64,000 nt of DNA from the NCBI RefSeq assembly GCF_000367345.1, contig NZ_BARE01000007.1:1-64000 (forward strand), read 5' to 3'. Shown one piece after another: positions 9,060 to 17,358 of the stretch (position 1 is the first letter of the stretch; each line of letters begins with the position of its first letter). The stretch is from Sphingobium xenophagum NBRC 107872. GTDB taxonomy: Bacteria; Pseudomonadota; Alphaproteobacteria; Sphingomonadales; Sphingomonadaceae. The translations under genes were made by a program, and so were the position numbers. The notes under the pieces are model-generated. The model ran no database searches, was not told the origin of the DNA, and was given only the letters and a program-made list of their open reading frames with translations.

Positions 9060-9172
9060 CTCCGTCATCGCCGGACCCTTCGGCAAGCTCAGGACAGGCT
9101 TGATCCGGGGTCCCGCTTTCTGCGCGAAGAAAAGCGGGATGCCGGATCAAGCCCGGCATGACGATGGGGGAG
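9060..9172. repeat. Intergenic palindromic repeat with a nested insertion
   Basis: Inner arms GGCTTGATCCGG...CCCGCTTT (from 9098) and AAAGCGGG...CCGGATCAAGCC (to 9152) are complementary around a short loop. Outer arms CCGTCATCGCCGG (9062) and CCGGCATGACGATGG (9153) extend the pairing. The left arm is interrupted by about 22 extra bases containing CTTCGGCAAGCTCAGGA. Such elements are common between genes in sphingomonad genomes and give false short peptides such as PELAEG. No coding function. It fills most of 9004-9233. Confidence 0.75.
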
Positions 9173-9233
9173 TGGTAATGAGCGGCCATTCTTGGTCACT
9201 CCGTAGGCCGTGTAGCACCCACGAAGGCTCAAT

Positions 9234-9518
9234 TTATGCAGGCTTGCGGATGTAGATTAGCTCTCCGCTTATCAGGTCCGCAACCGTGCCGATCTCAGTA
9301 GAATAAAAGGAGTATTTTCCTCCATCACTCATCAAGCCTATACCTCCAATGTCTGCATAATGATCCCATTCAGCATCTGAGGGAAGGTCGGTGATTTCTA
9401 TGGACGTCACCTTCATCGGTTCTTTGTTGACAGTAATGACCAATGTCCGTCTGCCGTTCCGAGCAAGCAGCATGTCGACAAGCTGTTCCTCAGAAATAGG
9501 ATAATCAGCGGCGATCAT
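9234..9518 (-). CDS. Hypothetical small acidic protein, atypically low GC
   Basis: A 94-residue frame from ATG 9518, starting MIAADYPISEEQ. A longer frame up to 9638 would run into radC out of frame and has an unlikely Cys/Gly-rich start, so the short form is preferred, although no strong ribosome site is visible. Predicted small alpha/beta protein, no signal peptide. By hand count, 9241-9540 is about 47 percent GC (142 of 300), far below its neighbours, which suggests acquisition from elsewhere. Size, acidity and isolation resemble orphan immunity-type proteins, but I recognise no family. Confidence 0.5.
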   Translation of the reverse strand: MIAADYPISEEQLVDMLLARNGRRTLVITVNKEPMKVTSIEITDLPSDAEWDHYADIGGIGLMSDGGKYSFYSTEIGTVADLISGELIYIRKPA

Positions 9519-9576
9519 ATCACATAATAATCCATCGCCGTTTATTTGGCTACGTCCGCAATCCACCCATCCCCCC

Positions 9577-10272
9577 TCACAACAACCCCATCGCCCGCAT
9601 ACTGCTATGCCCGTTCGTGCCGACGATAATATGGTCATGCACCGCGATGTTGAGCCGCTTGCCTGCGTCGATGATCTGGCGTGTCACCTCTATGTCCTGA
9701 CGGCTGGGTTCGGGCGATCCGCTGGGGTGGTTATGGACCAATATGATCGCTGCTGACCCCAGGTCGATCGCCCGCCTGATCACCTCGCGGACATAGATGG
9801 CGGCCTGGTCGATCGATCCGTCGCCCATATTTTCGTCGCGGATCAGCATGTTGCGCGCGTTCAGGTGCAGTACCCGCACCCGCTCCACCCCCAGAAACGC
9901 CATGTCCGCGCGCAGATAGTCGAGCAGCGCCTGCCAACTGGCCAGCACGGGCCGCGCCGCCACCTCGTTGCGCAGCGTCCGCAGCATCGTCGCCTGCACG
10001 ATCTTGATCGCCGCGATGCTGGTGTCGCCCATGCCCGGCACCCGCGCGATCGCTTGCCAGTCCGCGCTCATCAGCCCGCCAATGCCGCCAAATTCGCGCA
10101 GCAACGCCTTGGCCAGCGGCTTGGTATCGCGCCGGGGAATCGCCAGCGCCAGGAGATATTCGATCAGTTCATGATCATGCAGCGCATCTCCGCCGCTTTC
10201 GGCCAGCTTCTGCCGCAACCGCGCGCGATGCCCCGCGCCATCATGCGTGACTTTTGCGTCCTGCTCCGCCAA
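9577..10272 (-). CDS. radC: RadC family JAB/MPN-domain protein
   Basis: A 231-residue RadC homologue. An N-terminal helix-hairpin-helix-like region (residues about 20-90, VPGMGDTSIAAIK) is followed by the JAMM metal-binding site HNHPSGSPEPSRQD (about 178-191), with the His, His and Asp ligands intact. Once thought to be a DNA-repair protein; its true activity is unresolved in the family. The start is TTG 10272, supported by GAGGA eight bases upstream. Confidence 0.92.
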   Translation of the reverse strand: MAEQDAKVTHDGAGHRARLRQKLAESGGDALHDHELIEYLLALAIPRRDTKPLAKALLREFGGIGGLMSADWQAIARVPGMGDTSIAAIKIVQATMLRTLRNEVAARPVLASWQALLDYLRADMAFLGVERVRVLHLNARNMLIRDENMGDGSIDQAAIYVREVIRRAIDLGSAAIILVHNHPSGSPEPSRQDIEVTRQIIDAGKRLNIAVHDHIIVGTNGHSSMRAMGLL

Positions 10273-10353
10273 ACCTGCGTTCCTCGCTACTGGCCATCGA
10301 CGCTATAAGTTGCGGAATCGCGGGGCAAGGATATTTAATCGCGTACGGACGTT

Positions 10354-10373
10354 ATGGTCCCGTTACGGACCAT
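10354..10373. promoter_or_regulatory. Inverted repeat between radC and ydbH
   Basis: ATGGTCC, six bases, then GGACCAT form a perfect 7-bp inverted repeat. It overlaps an imperfect direct repeat (CGTACGGAC at 10342, CGTTACGGAC at 10361). It lies in the divergent spacer about 35 bases before the ydbH start, so it could be an operator; this is positional inference only. Confidence 0.25.
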
Positions 10374-10407
10374 CAGCGTTACTTGAAAGCCGGGGTTGGC
10401 CATAAGC

Positions 10408-13400
10408 ATGGAAGAACAGGACGGCGAAGAGCAGGTTCGCCGGGGTTGGCTACGCTGGCTGGGTGTCGGCACCGGGTCGCTTGCACTGGTGCTGGCCGGG
10501 CTGTGGACGCAGCGCGCGCCGATCGCGGAAAATTTCGTCAGCCGCGAACTGAACCGGCGCGGGGTGCAGGCCAATTATGATCTGACCGATGTGGGCCTGC
10601 GCACCCAGCGGATCGAACATATCCTGCTGGGCGACCCGGCCAATCCGGATCTGACCGCCGATTGGGTAGAGGTCGACATTGCTTTCGCCGGGCTGACGCC
10701 ACAGGTCGCCGCGGTGCGCGCGGGCGGCGTGCGGATGCGCGGTTCCTATCGCGACGGCGTGCTGCGCCTGGGCGAACTGGACAAGTTCAGCGATCCTGAC
10801 TCCACCGAACCCTTCAGCCTGCCCGACATCCTCCTTGCACTCAACGACGCGCGTTTGCGGCTCGATACCGATGCCGGTCAGGTGGCAATGCGTATCGACG
10901 GGACCGGCAATCTGCGCTCCGGCTTTCGGGGCAAACTGGCCGCCGCCATGCCCCGCGCGGCCTTTGCCGGTTGCGGCCTGACGGACGGGCGCGCGTCGCT
11001 GGCCATCGCCATTGACCGGGGCCGTCCGCATGTCACCGGCCCGGTGCGCGCCTCGGCGCTTGCCTGCCACGATAGCGCCGCGATGGCCCGCCCGGTGGCG
11101 ACGATTGACCTGACGCTGGGGCAAGCGTTCGACCGCTGGAGCGGCCATGTCGACCTGTCGGGTGAGGCGCTCAAGGCCAGCGGCATCGTTCTGGCCGCAC
11201 CCAGCGGCCGTGTCGATTTCGACGGCACGGCATCCGCCACCAGCGGCCGTGCCCGCATCGGCGCAAGGGCGCTGGCGGGGCAGGGGGTCATGATCGAACA
11301 GGCGAGCCTTGCGGGAACATGGTCGGTCAAGAGCGGCGAAGCGAAGGCGCAAGGCGAACTGTCGGGGCGTCAGCTCCATATGGCGGGCCGCGATCCGCTG
11401 GCGTCGCTGCGCAGCTCCACCCTTGGCACCCCCGTCGGCCCGCTCGCGACCCGCTTGGCCGATGCGGTGCGCCGCGCGGGGGACAATAATAACATCAGCA
11501 CGCGCTTCGCCTTCGTCCAGCGGGGCGCAGCGGGCAGCCTTGCCCTCACCGATAGCCGCCTTGTCGCCCGCAGCGGCGCGCAGGTCGGCCTGTCCCCGGA
11601 TGGCCGCTTCACGCTGGCCTGGCCGGGCCGCGCCGGTTCCAGCCTCGACTGGGCGCTTGAAGGCGCGTTGCGGACGGGCGGAGGCGGCCTGCCAGACGCC
11701 GCGCTGCGCCTGGCTCGCCGCGCCGGTGGCGGCTTTGGCGGCGAACTATTCGTCGATCCCTACGCCGCTGGCGACGCGCGCCTGAGCATCGATCGCGTCC
11801 GCTTCATCGCCCAGCCCGATGGCGCAACCCGTTTCTCGACGGCGTTGCGCCTCGATGGGCCGTTGCCCGATGGTCGCCTGCGCGGCCTTCGCTTGCCGAT
11901 CGAGGGACAGCTTGCCGCCAATGGCGCGCTGGCGATCAACCGCCGCTGCGTGCCCCTGTCGTTGATCGAAGCCCGCTATGGCGCCTTTGCCATTGGCCAG
12001 ACGCGCCAGACACTCTGTCCTCTGGATGGCGGCGCGCTGTTCGCCATGGGGCCAAAGGGCATCAGCGGCGGCGCGGACATCCCCGATCTGGCGCTTGTCG
12101 GCACCAGCGGCGACAGCCCGCTGCGCCTGACCGCCGATCATGCCCGCATCGCACTTGGCCAGACCGGCTTCGCCCTTGCCAACCCCGCGCTGACGCTTGG
12201 CCCGAACGACGCTCCCGTCCGCCTGACCGCCGCCAGCCTGGACGGCGCGATGACTGCGCGCGGTCTTGGCGGCACTGTGAGCGGGGCAGGGGGGCAGATC
12301 GGCACCGTTCCGCTGATCGTCGAACAGGGCAACGGTACCTGGCGCTTCGCCGACAGCACGCTCGATTTCCGCGCCGCCATGACCGTGCGCGATTCGCAGT
12401 CGCCCGTCCGCTTCAACCCGCTTGCCGTTCCCGATTTTGCCCTGACCCTGAAAAATGGCCGCATCGCGGCGACCGGCACGCTGGCCTCGCCGCGCAATGG
12501 CGCGACCGTCGCCCGTACCAGCATCGCGCATGAGCTTGGCAGCGGCAAAGGGCATGCGGACCTCGACGTGCCCGGCCTGGTTTTCGGTCCTGCTCTCCAG
12601 CCTGACGAAGTCACCCCGCTGGCGCTCGGCGTCGTCGCCAATGTCGCGGCGACCGTGACGGGGAACGGGCGGATCGACTGGAACGGTTCCAACGTCACCT
12701 CCACCGGCACGTTTCGCACCGATAATGCCAATCTCGCCGCCGCCTTTGGCCCGGTGCAGGGCCTGTCGGGCGAAATCCGCTTCACCGACCTTATCAACAT
12801 GGTCACCGCGCCGGGCCAGACCGTCAAGATCACGTCCGTCAATCCCGGCGTGGAAGTCCGCGACGGCACTGTCCGCTATCGGCTGGAAGCGGGGCAGAAG
12901 GTCCGAATCGAGGGCGGCGGCTGGCCATTTTCGGGCGGGCAGCTGGTCCTGCTTCCGACCACCATGGATTTCAGCGCCGATGTCGATCGCTACCTGACCT
13001 TCCGCGTCATCGGCCTCGACGCCGGGGCGTTCATCCAGGCGATGGAGCTGGACAATATCTCGGCTACCGGCACATTTGATGGCCTCATGCCCCTCATATT
13101 CAACTCGCAGGGCGGGCGGGTCGCGGGCGGGGTGCTCGTCGCCCGGCAACAGGGCATGCCGCCGCTGCTGATGCCCGAAGGCGTCTTGCCGACCATCCCC
13201 TGTGATCCCGCGCGGCAATCGGGTGTGCTCTCCTATGTCGGCCCCGTATCGAACGAGCAGCTTGGGACGATGGGGCGGCTGGCGTTCGATGCGCTCAAAA
13301 ATCTGCAATATAAATGCCTGACGATCCTGATGGACGGCGCGCTGGACGGCGAAATGGTCACCAATGTCGTGTTCAACGGCGTCAATCGCGGCCAGTTGGG

Positions 13401-13638
13401 CGGCACCCCGGCAGGGTTGGCACGCAACTTCACGGGCCTGCCCTTCCTGTTCAACGTGCGGATCGCCGCGCCCTTCCGCGGGCTGCTCGGCACCGCCCAG
13501 TCCTTCATCGATCCCTCGCAACTCATCCAGAACAGCATCGGCGACCAGATGCAGGCGACCATGAAGAGCAAAATGAACGAAAGCCTTGCGGTTCAGCCTG
13601 CGGAAAGCGACAACATGCCAAACAGGGAGCGCAAATGA
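10408..13638 (+). CDS. ydbH: YdbH-family AsmA-like lipid-transport protein
   Basis: A protein of 1076 residues with one N-terminal membrane anchor (about 17-35, LGVGTGSLALVLAGLWT) and a long periplasmic part built from repeated beta-rich segments, ending in an AsmA-like C-terminal region. Together with YnbE it belongs to the AsmA-like bridge proteins thought to carry phospholipid from the inner to the outer membrane. Assignment rests on size, topology and the exact gene order ydbH-ynbE-ydbL with ATGA junctions. Start ATG 10408 is preferred to TTG 10396, which would sit right against the only G-rich stretch. Confidence 0.85.
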   Translation: MEEQDGEEQVRRGWLRWLGVGTGSLALVLAGLWTQRAPIAENFVSRELNRRGVQANYDLTDVGLRTQRIEHILLGDPANPDLTADWVEVDIAFAGLTPQVAAVRAGGVRMRGSYRDGVLRLGELDKFSDPDSTEPFSLPDILLALNDARLRLDTDAGQVAMRIDGTGNLRSGFRGKLAAAMPRAAFAGCGLTDGRASLAIAIDRGRPHVTGPVRASALACHDSAAMARPVATIDLTLGQAFDRWSGHVDLSGEALKASGIVLAAPSGRVDFDGTASATSGRARIGARALAGQGVMIEQASLAGTWSVKSGEAKAQGELSGRQLHMAGRDPLASLRSSTLGTPVGPLATRLADAVRRAGDNNNISTRFAFVQRGAAGSLALTDSRLVARSGAQVGLSPDGRFTLAWPGRAGSSLDWALEGALRTGGGGLPDAALRLARRAGGGFGGELFVDPYAAGDARLSIDRVRFIAQPDGATRFSTALRLDGPLPDGRLRGLRLPIEGQLAANGALAINRRCVPLSLIEARYGAFAIGQTRQTLCPLDGGALFAMGPKGISGGADIPDLALVGTSGDSPLRLTADHARIALGQTGFALANPALTLGPNDAPVRLTAASLDGAMTARGLGGTVSGAGGQIGTVPLIVEQGNGTWRFADSTLDFRAAMTVRDSQSPVRFNPLAVPDFALTLKNGRIAATGTLASPRNGATVARTSIAHELGSGKGHADLDVPGLVFGPALQPDEVTPLALGVVANVAATVTGNGRIDWNGSNVTSTGTFRTDNANLAAAFGPVQGLSGEIRFTDLINMVTAPGQTVKITSVNPGVEVRDGTVRYRLEAGQKVRIEGGGWPFSGGQLVLLPTTMDFSADVDRYLTFRVIGLDAGAFIQAMELDNISATGTFDGLMPLIFNSQGGRVAGGVLVARQQGMPPLLMPEGVLPTIPCDPARQSGVLSYVGPVSNEQLGTMGRLAFDALKNLQYKCLTILMDGALDGEMVTNVVFNGVNRGQLGGTPAGLARNFTGLPFLFNVRIAAPFRGLLGTAQSFIDPSQLIQNSIGDQMQATMKSKMNESLAVQPAESDNMPNRERK

Positions 13639-13823
13639 AGAAGCAAGCAATCATGATGGCGGGTTTCGCCGGTCTGGCCCTGGGGGGCTGTATTCAGGTC
13701 AAGGCGCCTGACAAGCCGATCGAAATCAACCTGAATGTTAAGGTGCAGCAGGAGGTCGTCGTGCGCCTGCAACGTGACGCACAGGATCTCATCCAGAATA
13801 ACCCGGAGTTGTTCCCGCAATGA
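13635..13823 (+). CDS. ynbE: YnbE-family small outer-membrane lipoprotein
   Basis: A 62-residue lipoprotein. The signal peptide ends in lipobox LGGC (Cys about residue 18), and the mature part contains PIEINLNVKVQQEVVVRL, typical of YnbE. In the family it partners YdbH, completing its C-terminal beta-strand stack at the outer membrane. Its ATG overlaps the ydbH stop (ATGA) and its stop overlaps the ydbL start (ATGA), so translation is probably coupled. It is easily missed because it sits at the end of a longer spurious frame. Confidence 0.88.
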   Translation: MKKQAIMMAGFAGLALGGCIQVKAPDKPIEINLNVKVQQEVVVRLQRDAQDLIQNNPELFPQ

Positions 13824-14221
13824 CACGCAAGATGCTCATGATCGCCGCTGGTGCCGCCGTCGCGCTGGCCGCTGGTTTTGCAATGACCGCGCCCGCCCGT
13901 GCCCAGACCGGGGCCGTGGCCAGCGCCATGGCGGCCGGCACGGTGGGCGAACAGGCCGATGGCTATCTCGGCATCGCCGGGACGGTGGCGGGCGATGTCC
14001 GCGCCGAAGTCGAATCGATCAACATCAAGCGTCGCGCCGCCTATACGCAGCTGGCCAGCCAGCGTGGCGTCACCGTGCAGGATGTCGCGGCCGCCACTGG
14101 TTGTCAGACGCTCAGCAGCAGGGTCAAGACCGGCCAGGTGTATCGCATCGGCGCTGGCGCGTGGCAGACCAAGGGTGCCGGCCCGATCGCGCTGCCGCCC
14201 TATTGCGCATCGGCGGGCTGA
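13820..14221 (+). CDS. ydbL: YdbL-family (DUF1318) periplasmic protein
   Basis: A 133-residue exported protein with a signal peptide cleaved after ARAQ (about residue 29), followed by the family's conserved segment with RRAAYTQLASQRGVTVQDVA. It is the third gene of the ydbH-ynbE-ydbL unit and probably modulates the YdbH-YnbE bridge. Two cysteines in the C-terminal third (GCQTL, PYCASAG) could form a disulfide. Confidence 0.88.
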   Translation: MTRKMLMIAAGAAVALAAGFAMTAPARAQTGAVASAMAAGTVGEQADGYLGIAGTVAGDVRAEVESINIKRRAAYTQLASQRGVTVQDVAAATGCQTLSSRVKTGQVYRIGAGAWQTKGAGPIALPPYCASAG

Positions 14222-14286
14222 AAAGACGCACTGGCGGACTTTTCTCATTCCTTCGTCCGGGGGTGCCAATCTCTGCCCAACCATGG

Positions 14287-14315
14287 TTGACTATCCGCAA
14301 TCGCCTTTCTAAACG
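14287..14315 (+). promoter_or_regulatory. Candidate sigma-70 promoter for the F0 operon
   Basis: TTGACT at 14287-14292, a 17-base spacer and TAAACG at 14310-14315. It lies about 75 bases before the atpI start in the only sizeable gap before the operon. It was seen by eye and has a weak -10 element. Confidence 0.35.
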
Positions 14316-14391
14316 GGCCGCGCCTTGACGGGTGCAGCCGCAAGCGCCATGCCGCCTGCCATATGGGGTAAAACCCCGATGGAGGACGAAC

Positions 14392-14715
14392 ATGGTTGCG
14401 GATGGATCCGGACAGGACCCGGCGGGGGAAGATGCGCGCATCACGTCTCTGGAAGAGCGGATTGCGCGCGCTGAATCTGTCGAAAAGGTCAGGCAGGGGG
14501 CTGTGGAGCAACAGGCGGACGATGGGTCTCGCCTGGGCAACCGGGTTCTTGCAGAACTGATCGGCGGTCTTGTTGGCGGTGCGTTGATCGGCTGGGTTTT
14601 GGACCGGCTGTTTGACACATCCCCATGGCTCCTGCTCGTTTTCCTCGGTCTTGGCATCGTGGCGGCGTTCAGGAACATCATCAGATTGACGACGACGAAG
14701 CGTCCCCCGGAATAA
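14392..14715 (+). CDS. atpI: ATP synthase accessory protein AtpI
   Basis: A 107-residue protein: a charged N-terminal half (SLEERIARAESVEKVRQ), then two membrane helices (about 51-70 and 75-93) with the GGLVGGALIGWVLD turn typical of AtpI. AtpI assists assembly of the c-ring. ATG 14392 is preceded by GGAGG; an upstream in-frame start at 14332 has no such support. It is the first gene of the F0 cluster. Confidence 0.88.
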   Translation: MVADGSGQDPAGEDARITSLEERIARAESVEKVRQGAVEQQADDGSRLGNRVLAELIGGLVGGALIGWVLDRLFDTSPWLLLVFLGLGIVAAFRNIIRLTTTKRPPE

Positions 14716-14772
14716 GGGACGCTTTTGTCATAGTCCGACGTTTAGACGGTTTAGACGTAACAGGGGTCCAGC

Positions 14773-15558
14773 GTGGCAGAATCCGGCAAAATCGATCCGA
14801 TGCATCAATTTGCGATCGAACCGCTGTTCGGTACGGATCATCTGTCGATCGGTGGCTTCAACATCGCCTTCACCAACAGCGCGCTCTATATGGTGCTCGC
14901 GGCTGTGGTGCTGTGGATCTTCGTGATCGGCGGCATGAAGCGCGAACTGGTCCCCGGTCGCTGGCAGATGGCGGTCGAATATATGACCGGCTTCATCAAG
15001 AATCTGCTGATTGCGAATATCGGCGACAAGGGGCGCAAATATATCCCCTACGTCTTTTCGCTCTTCATGTTCATTCTGCTGGCCAACCTTCTGGGGCTGC
15101 TGCCGCTGGGTCTGGTGGGGCTTCACCCCTTCACCTTCACCAGCCATTTCACCGCCACTGGCGTATTGGCGATCATGAGCTTCTCGATCGTCCTGATCGT
15201 CGGCTTCGCCAAGCATGGCTTCCACTTCTTCTCGCTGTTCGTGCCCCATGGCACGCCCGCGCTGATGGTGGTACCGCTCTTCTTCATTGAACTCGTCTCC
15301 TTCATGGTGCGTCCGTTCAGCCTGGGCCTGCGACTGTTCGTCGCGATGACCGCTGGCCACGTACTGCTGAAGGTGCTGGCGGGCTTCGTCATCAACAGCG
15401 CCAATGCCTCGCCGGCTTTGGGTCTCACCGTCGGCACCGCCAGCTTCGTCCTGATGATCGGCATCAGCGCGCTGGAAATGCTGGTTGCGGTGATCCAGGC
15501 CTATGTGTTCGCGCTGCTGACCTCGGTCTATCTCAACGATGCCGAAAACCTGCACTAA
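14773..15558 (+). CDS. atpB: ATP synthase F0 subunit a
   Basis: Proton-channel subunit of 261 residues with a GTG start at 14773. Several membrane helices are evident, and the essential stator arginine lies in LGLRLFVAMTAGH (about residue 190). C-terminal helices LVAVIQAYVFALLTSVYL are typical. It follows atpI by 57 bases and precedes atpE by 53. Confidence 0.96.
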   Translation: MAESGKIDPMHQFAIEPLFGTDHLSIGGFNIAFTNSALYMVLAAVVLWIFVIGGMKRELVPGRWQMAVEYMTGFIKNLLIANIGDKGRKYIPYVFSLFMFILLANLLGLLPLGLVGLHPFTFTSHFTATGVLAIMSFSIVLIVGFAKHGFHFFSLFVPHGTPALMVVPLFFIELVSFMVRPFSLGLRLFVAMTAGHVLLKVLAGFVINSANASPALGLTVGTASFVLMIGISALEMLVAVIQAYVFALLTSVYLNDAENLH

Positions 15559-15611
15559 GATTTCCGTAATTTCGTCAACATTATCAATATTCTAACGAAG
15601 GAGTTTACGAC

Positions 15612-15839
15612 ATGGACGCAGAAGCCGCAAAGCTGCTCGGTGCTGGCCTGGCCGCGATCGGTGCGGGCATCGCTGCCCTCGGTGTGGGCAACGTGTTCAG
15701 CGCGTTCCTCGAAGGCGCGCTGCGCAATCCGGGTGCTGCTGATGGTCAGCAGGGCCGCCTGTTCATCGGTTTCGCCGCGGCGGAACTTCTGGGTCTGCTG
15801 GCGTTCGTTATCGCCATGATCCTGGTGTTCGTGGCCTGA
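15612..15839 (+). CDS. atpE: ATP synthase F0 subunit c
   Basis: A 75-residue hairpin of two helices. The Gly/Ala-rich first helix (GAGLAAIGAGIAALGVG), polar loop ALRNPGA and the second helix with the proton-binding glutamate in AAAELLGLLAF (about residue 57) mark it clearly. It forms the rotating ring. A GAAGGAG ribosome site precedes the start. Confidence 0.97.
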   Translation: MDAEAAKLLGAGLAAIGAGIAALGVGNVFSAFLEGALRNPGAADGQQGRLFIGFAAAELLGLLAFVIAMILVFVA

Positions 15840-15924
15840 CACATATTGGGTGCGGGCAGGGCGGCTTCATGCTGGCCCGCCCGCATCCCCCCAAATTGAC
15901 CGCGCCCTGATCGGACGGATAGAT

Positions 15925-16419
15925 ATGCCTCAAATCGCGCAAATCGCCGAAACCTACTCCAGCCAGATTTTCTGGTTGCTGTTGACCTTCGGCTTCGTGT
16001 TCTTCGTCATCGGCCTCGGCATGGTGCCCAAGGTTCAGGGTACGGCGGACGCGCGCGACGCGAAGATCAGTGGTGATCTGGACGCGGCCAAGGCCGCCTT
16101 CGCCCGCGCCGACGAAGCGGAAGCCGACTATCGCGTCCGTGACGCGCAAAGCCGTGCCGCCGCCCAGGCGATGCTGGTTCAGGCCAAGGCGCAAGCCGCC
16201 AAGGCATCTGAAACCAAGCTCGCTGCCGCCGACGCTGAAGTCGCCGCCAAGATCGCGGCCGCCGAAGCCCGGATCAAGGCCGCCAGCGATGCCGCTCTGG
16301 CAGAAATTGAAACCGTCGCTGCCGATGCGGCACGCGACATGGTGGCCCGTATCGCTGGCGTGCAAGCGTCGGACGATGCAGCCCGCAACGCAGTAAAGGC
16401 GGCACTGGCCCATGGCTGA
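15925..16419 (+). CDS. atpF': ATP synthase F0 subunit b' (peripheral stalk)
   Basis: A 164-residue protein with one N-terminal membrane helix (about 16-35, WLLLTFGFVFFVIGLGMV) and then a long Ala/Lys/Glu-rich helix forming a coiled coil. It is the first of two b-type genes in the alphaproteobacterial order a-c-b'-b. ATG 15925 is chosen; an upstream frame start at 15850 gives an unlikely extension. It overlaps the next gene by eight bases. Confidence 0.9.
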   Translation: MPQIAQIAETYSSQIFWLLLTFGFVFFVIGLGMVPKVQGTADARDAKISGDLDAAKAAFARADEAEADYRVRDAQSRAAAQAMLVQAKAQAAKASETKLAAADAEVAAKIAAAEARIKAASDAALAEIETVAADAARDMVARIAGVQASDDAARNAVKAALAHG

Positions 16420-17026
16420 GGCAGCAGCACAGCATTCGGCGGAAACGCCCCCGAACCTTGAACAGGCAATCCATGCCGAAGGGCTGGAGCCGGTCGGCAC
16501 CGTCGCGCACGAAGGCGTCGCCCCCCATAGCGATCCCAAGGCTGTCGGCATGGACGCCACCGCCTGGGTCAGCCTGGCTATGGCGGCCTTCATCGCCATC
16601 CTTCTGTTCAAGAAGGTTCCCGCGCTGATCGGCAGCGTGCTTGACGGGCGGATCGCACAGATCAAGGCGCAACTCGCCGAAGCCTCCAAGCTGCGTGCCG
16701 AGGCCGATGCGCTCAAGGCCGAATATGAGGCGAAACTCGCCGCCGCTGCGGGTGAGGCCGAAGCGATGCGCAAGTCCGCCGAGCATGAGGCCGAAACCCT
16801 GCTGGAGGACGCCCGCACCGCTGCCGCGGATCTGGTCGTCCGTCGCCAGAAAATGGCTGAGGACAAGATTGGCGCCGCCGAACGCGCTGCCATCACCGCC
16901 ATCCGCGCCCGCGCCGTCAACGCCGCAACCACGGCCGCGGCCAGTCTGATCGCACAGGGCCATGATGCCAGCGCCGACAAGGCTCTGGTCGATAGCGCCA
17001 TCAAGGGTCTCGGCCCGGTCGTCTGA
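16412..17026 (+). CDS. atpF: ATP synthase F0 subunit b (peripheral stalk)
   Basis: A 204-residue b subunit. A polar N-terminal extension of about 45 residues precedes the membrane helix (WVSLAMAAFIAILLF, about 51-65), then a long charged helix that would pair with b'. The N-terminal extension is longer than in enteric b subunits. It ends the cluster and is followed by a terminator. F1 genes are not in the window, as expected for alphaproteobacteria. Confidence 0.92.
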   Translation: MAEAAAQHSAETPPNLEQAIHAEGLEPVGTVAHEGVAPHSDPKAVGMDATAWVSLAMAAFIAILLFKKVPALIGSVLDGRIAQIKAQLAEASKLRAEADALKAEYEAKLAAAAGEAEAMRKSAEHEAETLLEDARTAAADLVVRRQKMAEDKIGAAERAAITAIRARAVNAATTAAASLIAQGHDASADKALVDSAIKGLGPVV

Positions 17027-17048
17027 TCGCGCCACGCCAGACAAATGG

Positions 17049-17078
17049 AAAAGGGCCGGGCGCAATCCCGGCCCTTTT
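17049..17078 (+). terminator. Terminator after the F0 operon
   Basis: A perfect 12-bp inverted repeat AAAAGGGCCGGG / CCCGGCCCTTTT with loop CGCAAT, ending in TTTT. It lies 23 bases after the atpF stop. The flanking A and T runs make it work in either direction. Confidence 0.88.
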
Positions 17079-17147
17079 GCGTTGGCGCTTTAAGTCCTCC
17101 CCCGCGGGGCTGAGAAATCGCGCATGACGTTTCGTTATTTCTACAAC

Positions 17148-17238
17148 GTCATCCTGAACTTGTTTCAGGATCCATCGTGCCCCAAACACTGCCGCCGCAT
17201 GTGACGAGAAATGGATGCTGAAACAAGTTCAGCATGAC
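17148..17238. repeat. Intergenic palindromic repeat (28-bp arms)
   Basis: The left arm 17148-17175 and right arm 17211-17238 are complementary at 26 of 28 positions; both include TGAACTTGTTTCAG or its complement. The loop is 35 bases. This is a widespread sphingomonad intergenic element. It gives the false peptides ILKQVQDD and LKQVQHDD and sits between the atp terminator and uvrC, filling most of 17079-17358. Confidence 0.8.
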
Positions 17239-17358
17239 GATGAAGGCAAGGGCAGTTTCATAGGCGCGATAGCTCTGCCGGAGGGACGATGGGTTCCCTG
17301 TGGCCATCACCCCAACCGCCCCCATTGCGATCCCCGCCCGGCACGCTATCTCATCCCC

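Noticed and set aside
11746..13650. A 634-codon open frame opposite ydbH
   Set aside because: It is antisense to a gene whose operon structure is clear; composition is Arg/Gly/Ala/Gln only.
9060..17238. The two palindromic repeats as a CRISPR or IS remnant
   Set aside because: Single palindromes with unrelated loops, no spacers, no regular array, no transposase.
17215..17358. Upstream extension of uvrC starting MLKQVQHDD
   Set aside because: It translates one arm of the intergenic palindromic repeat.
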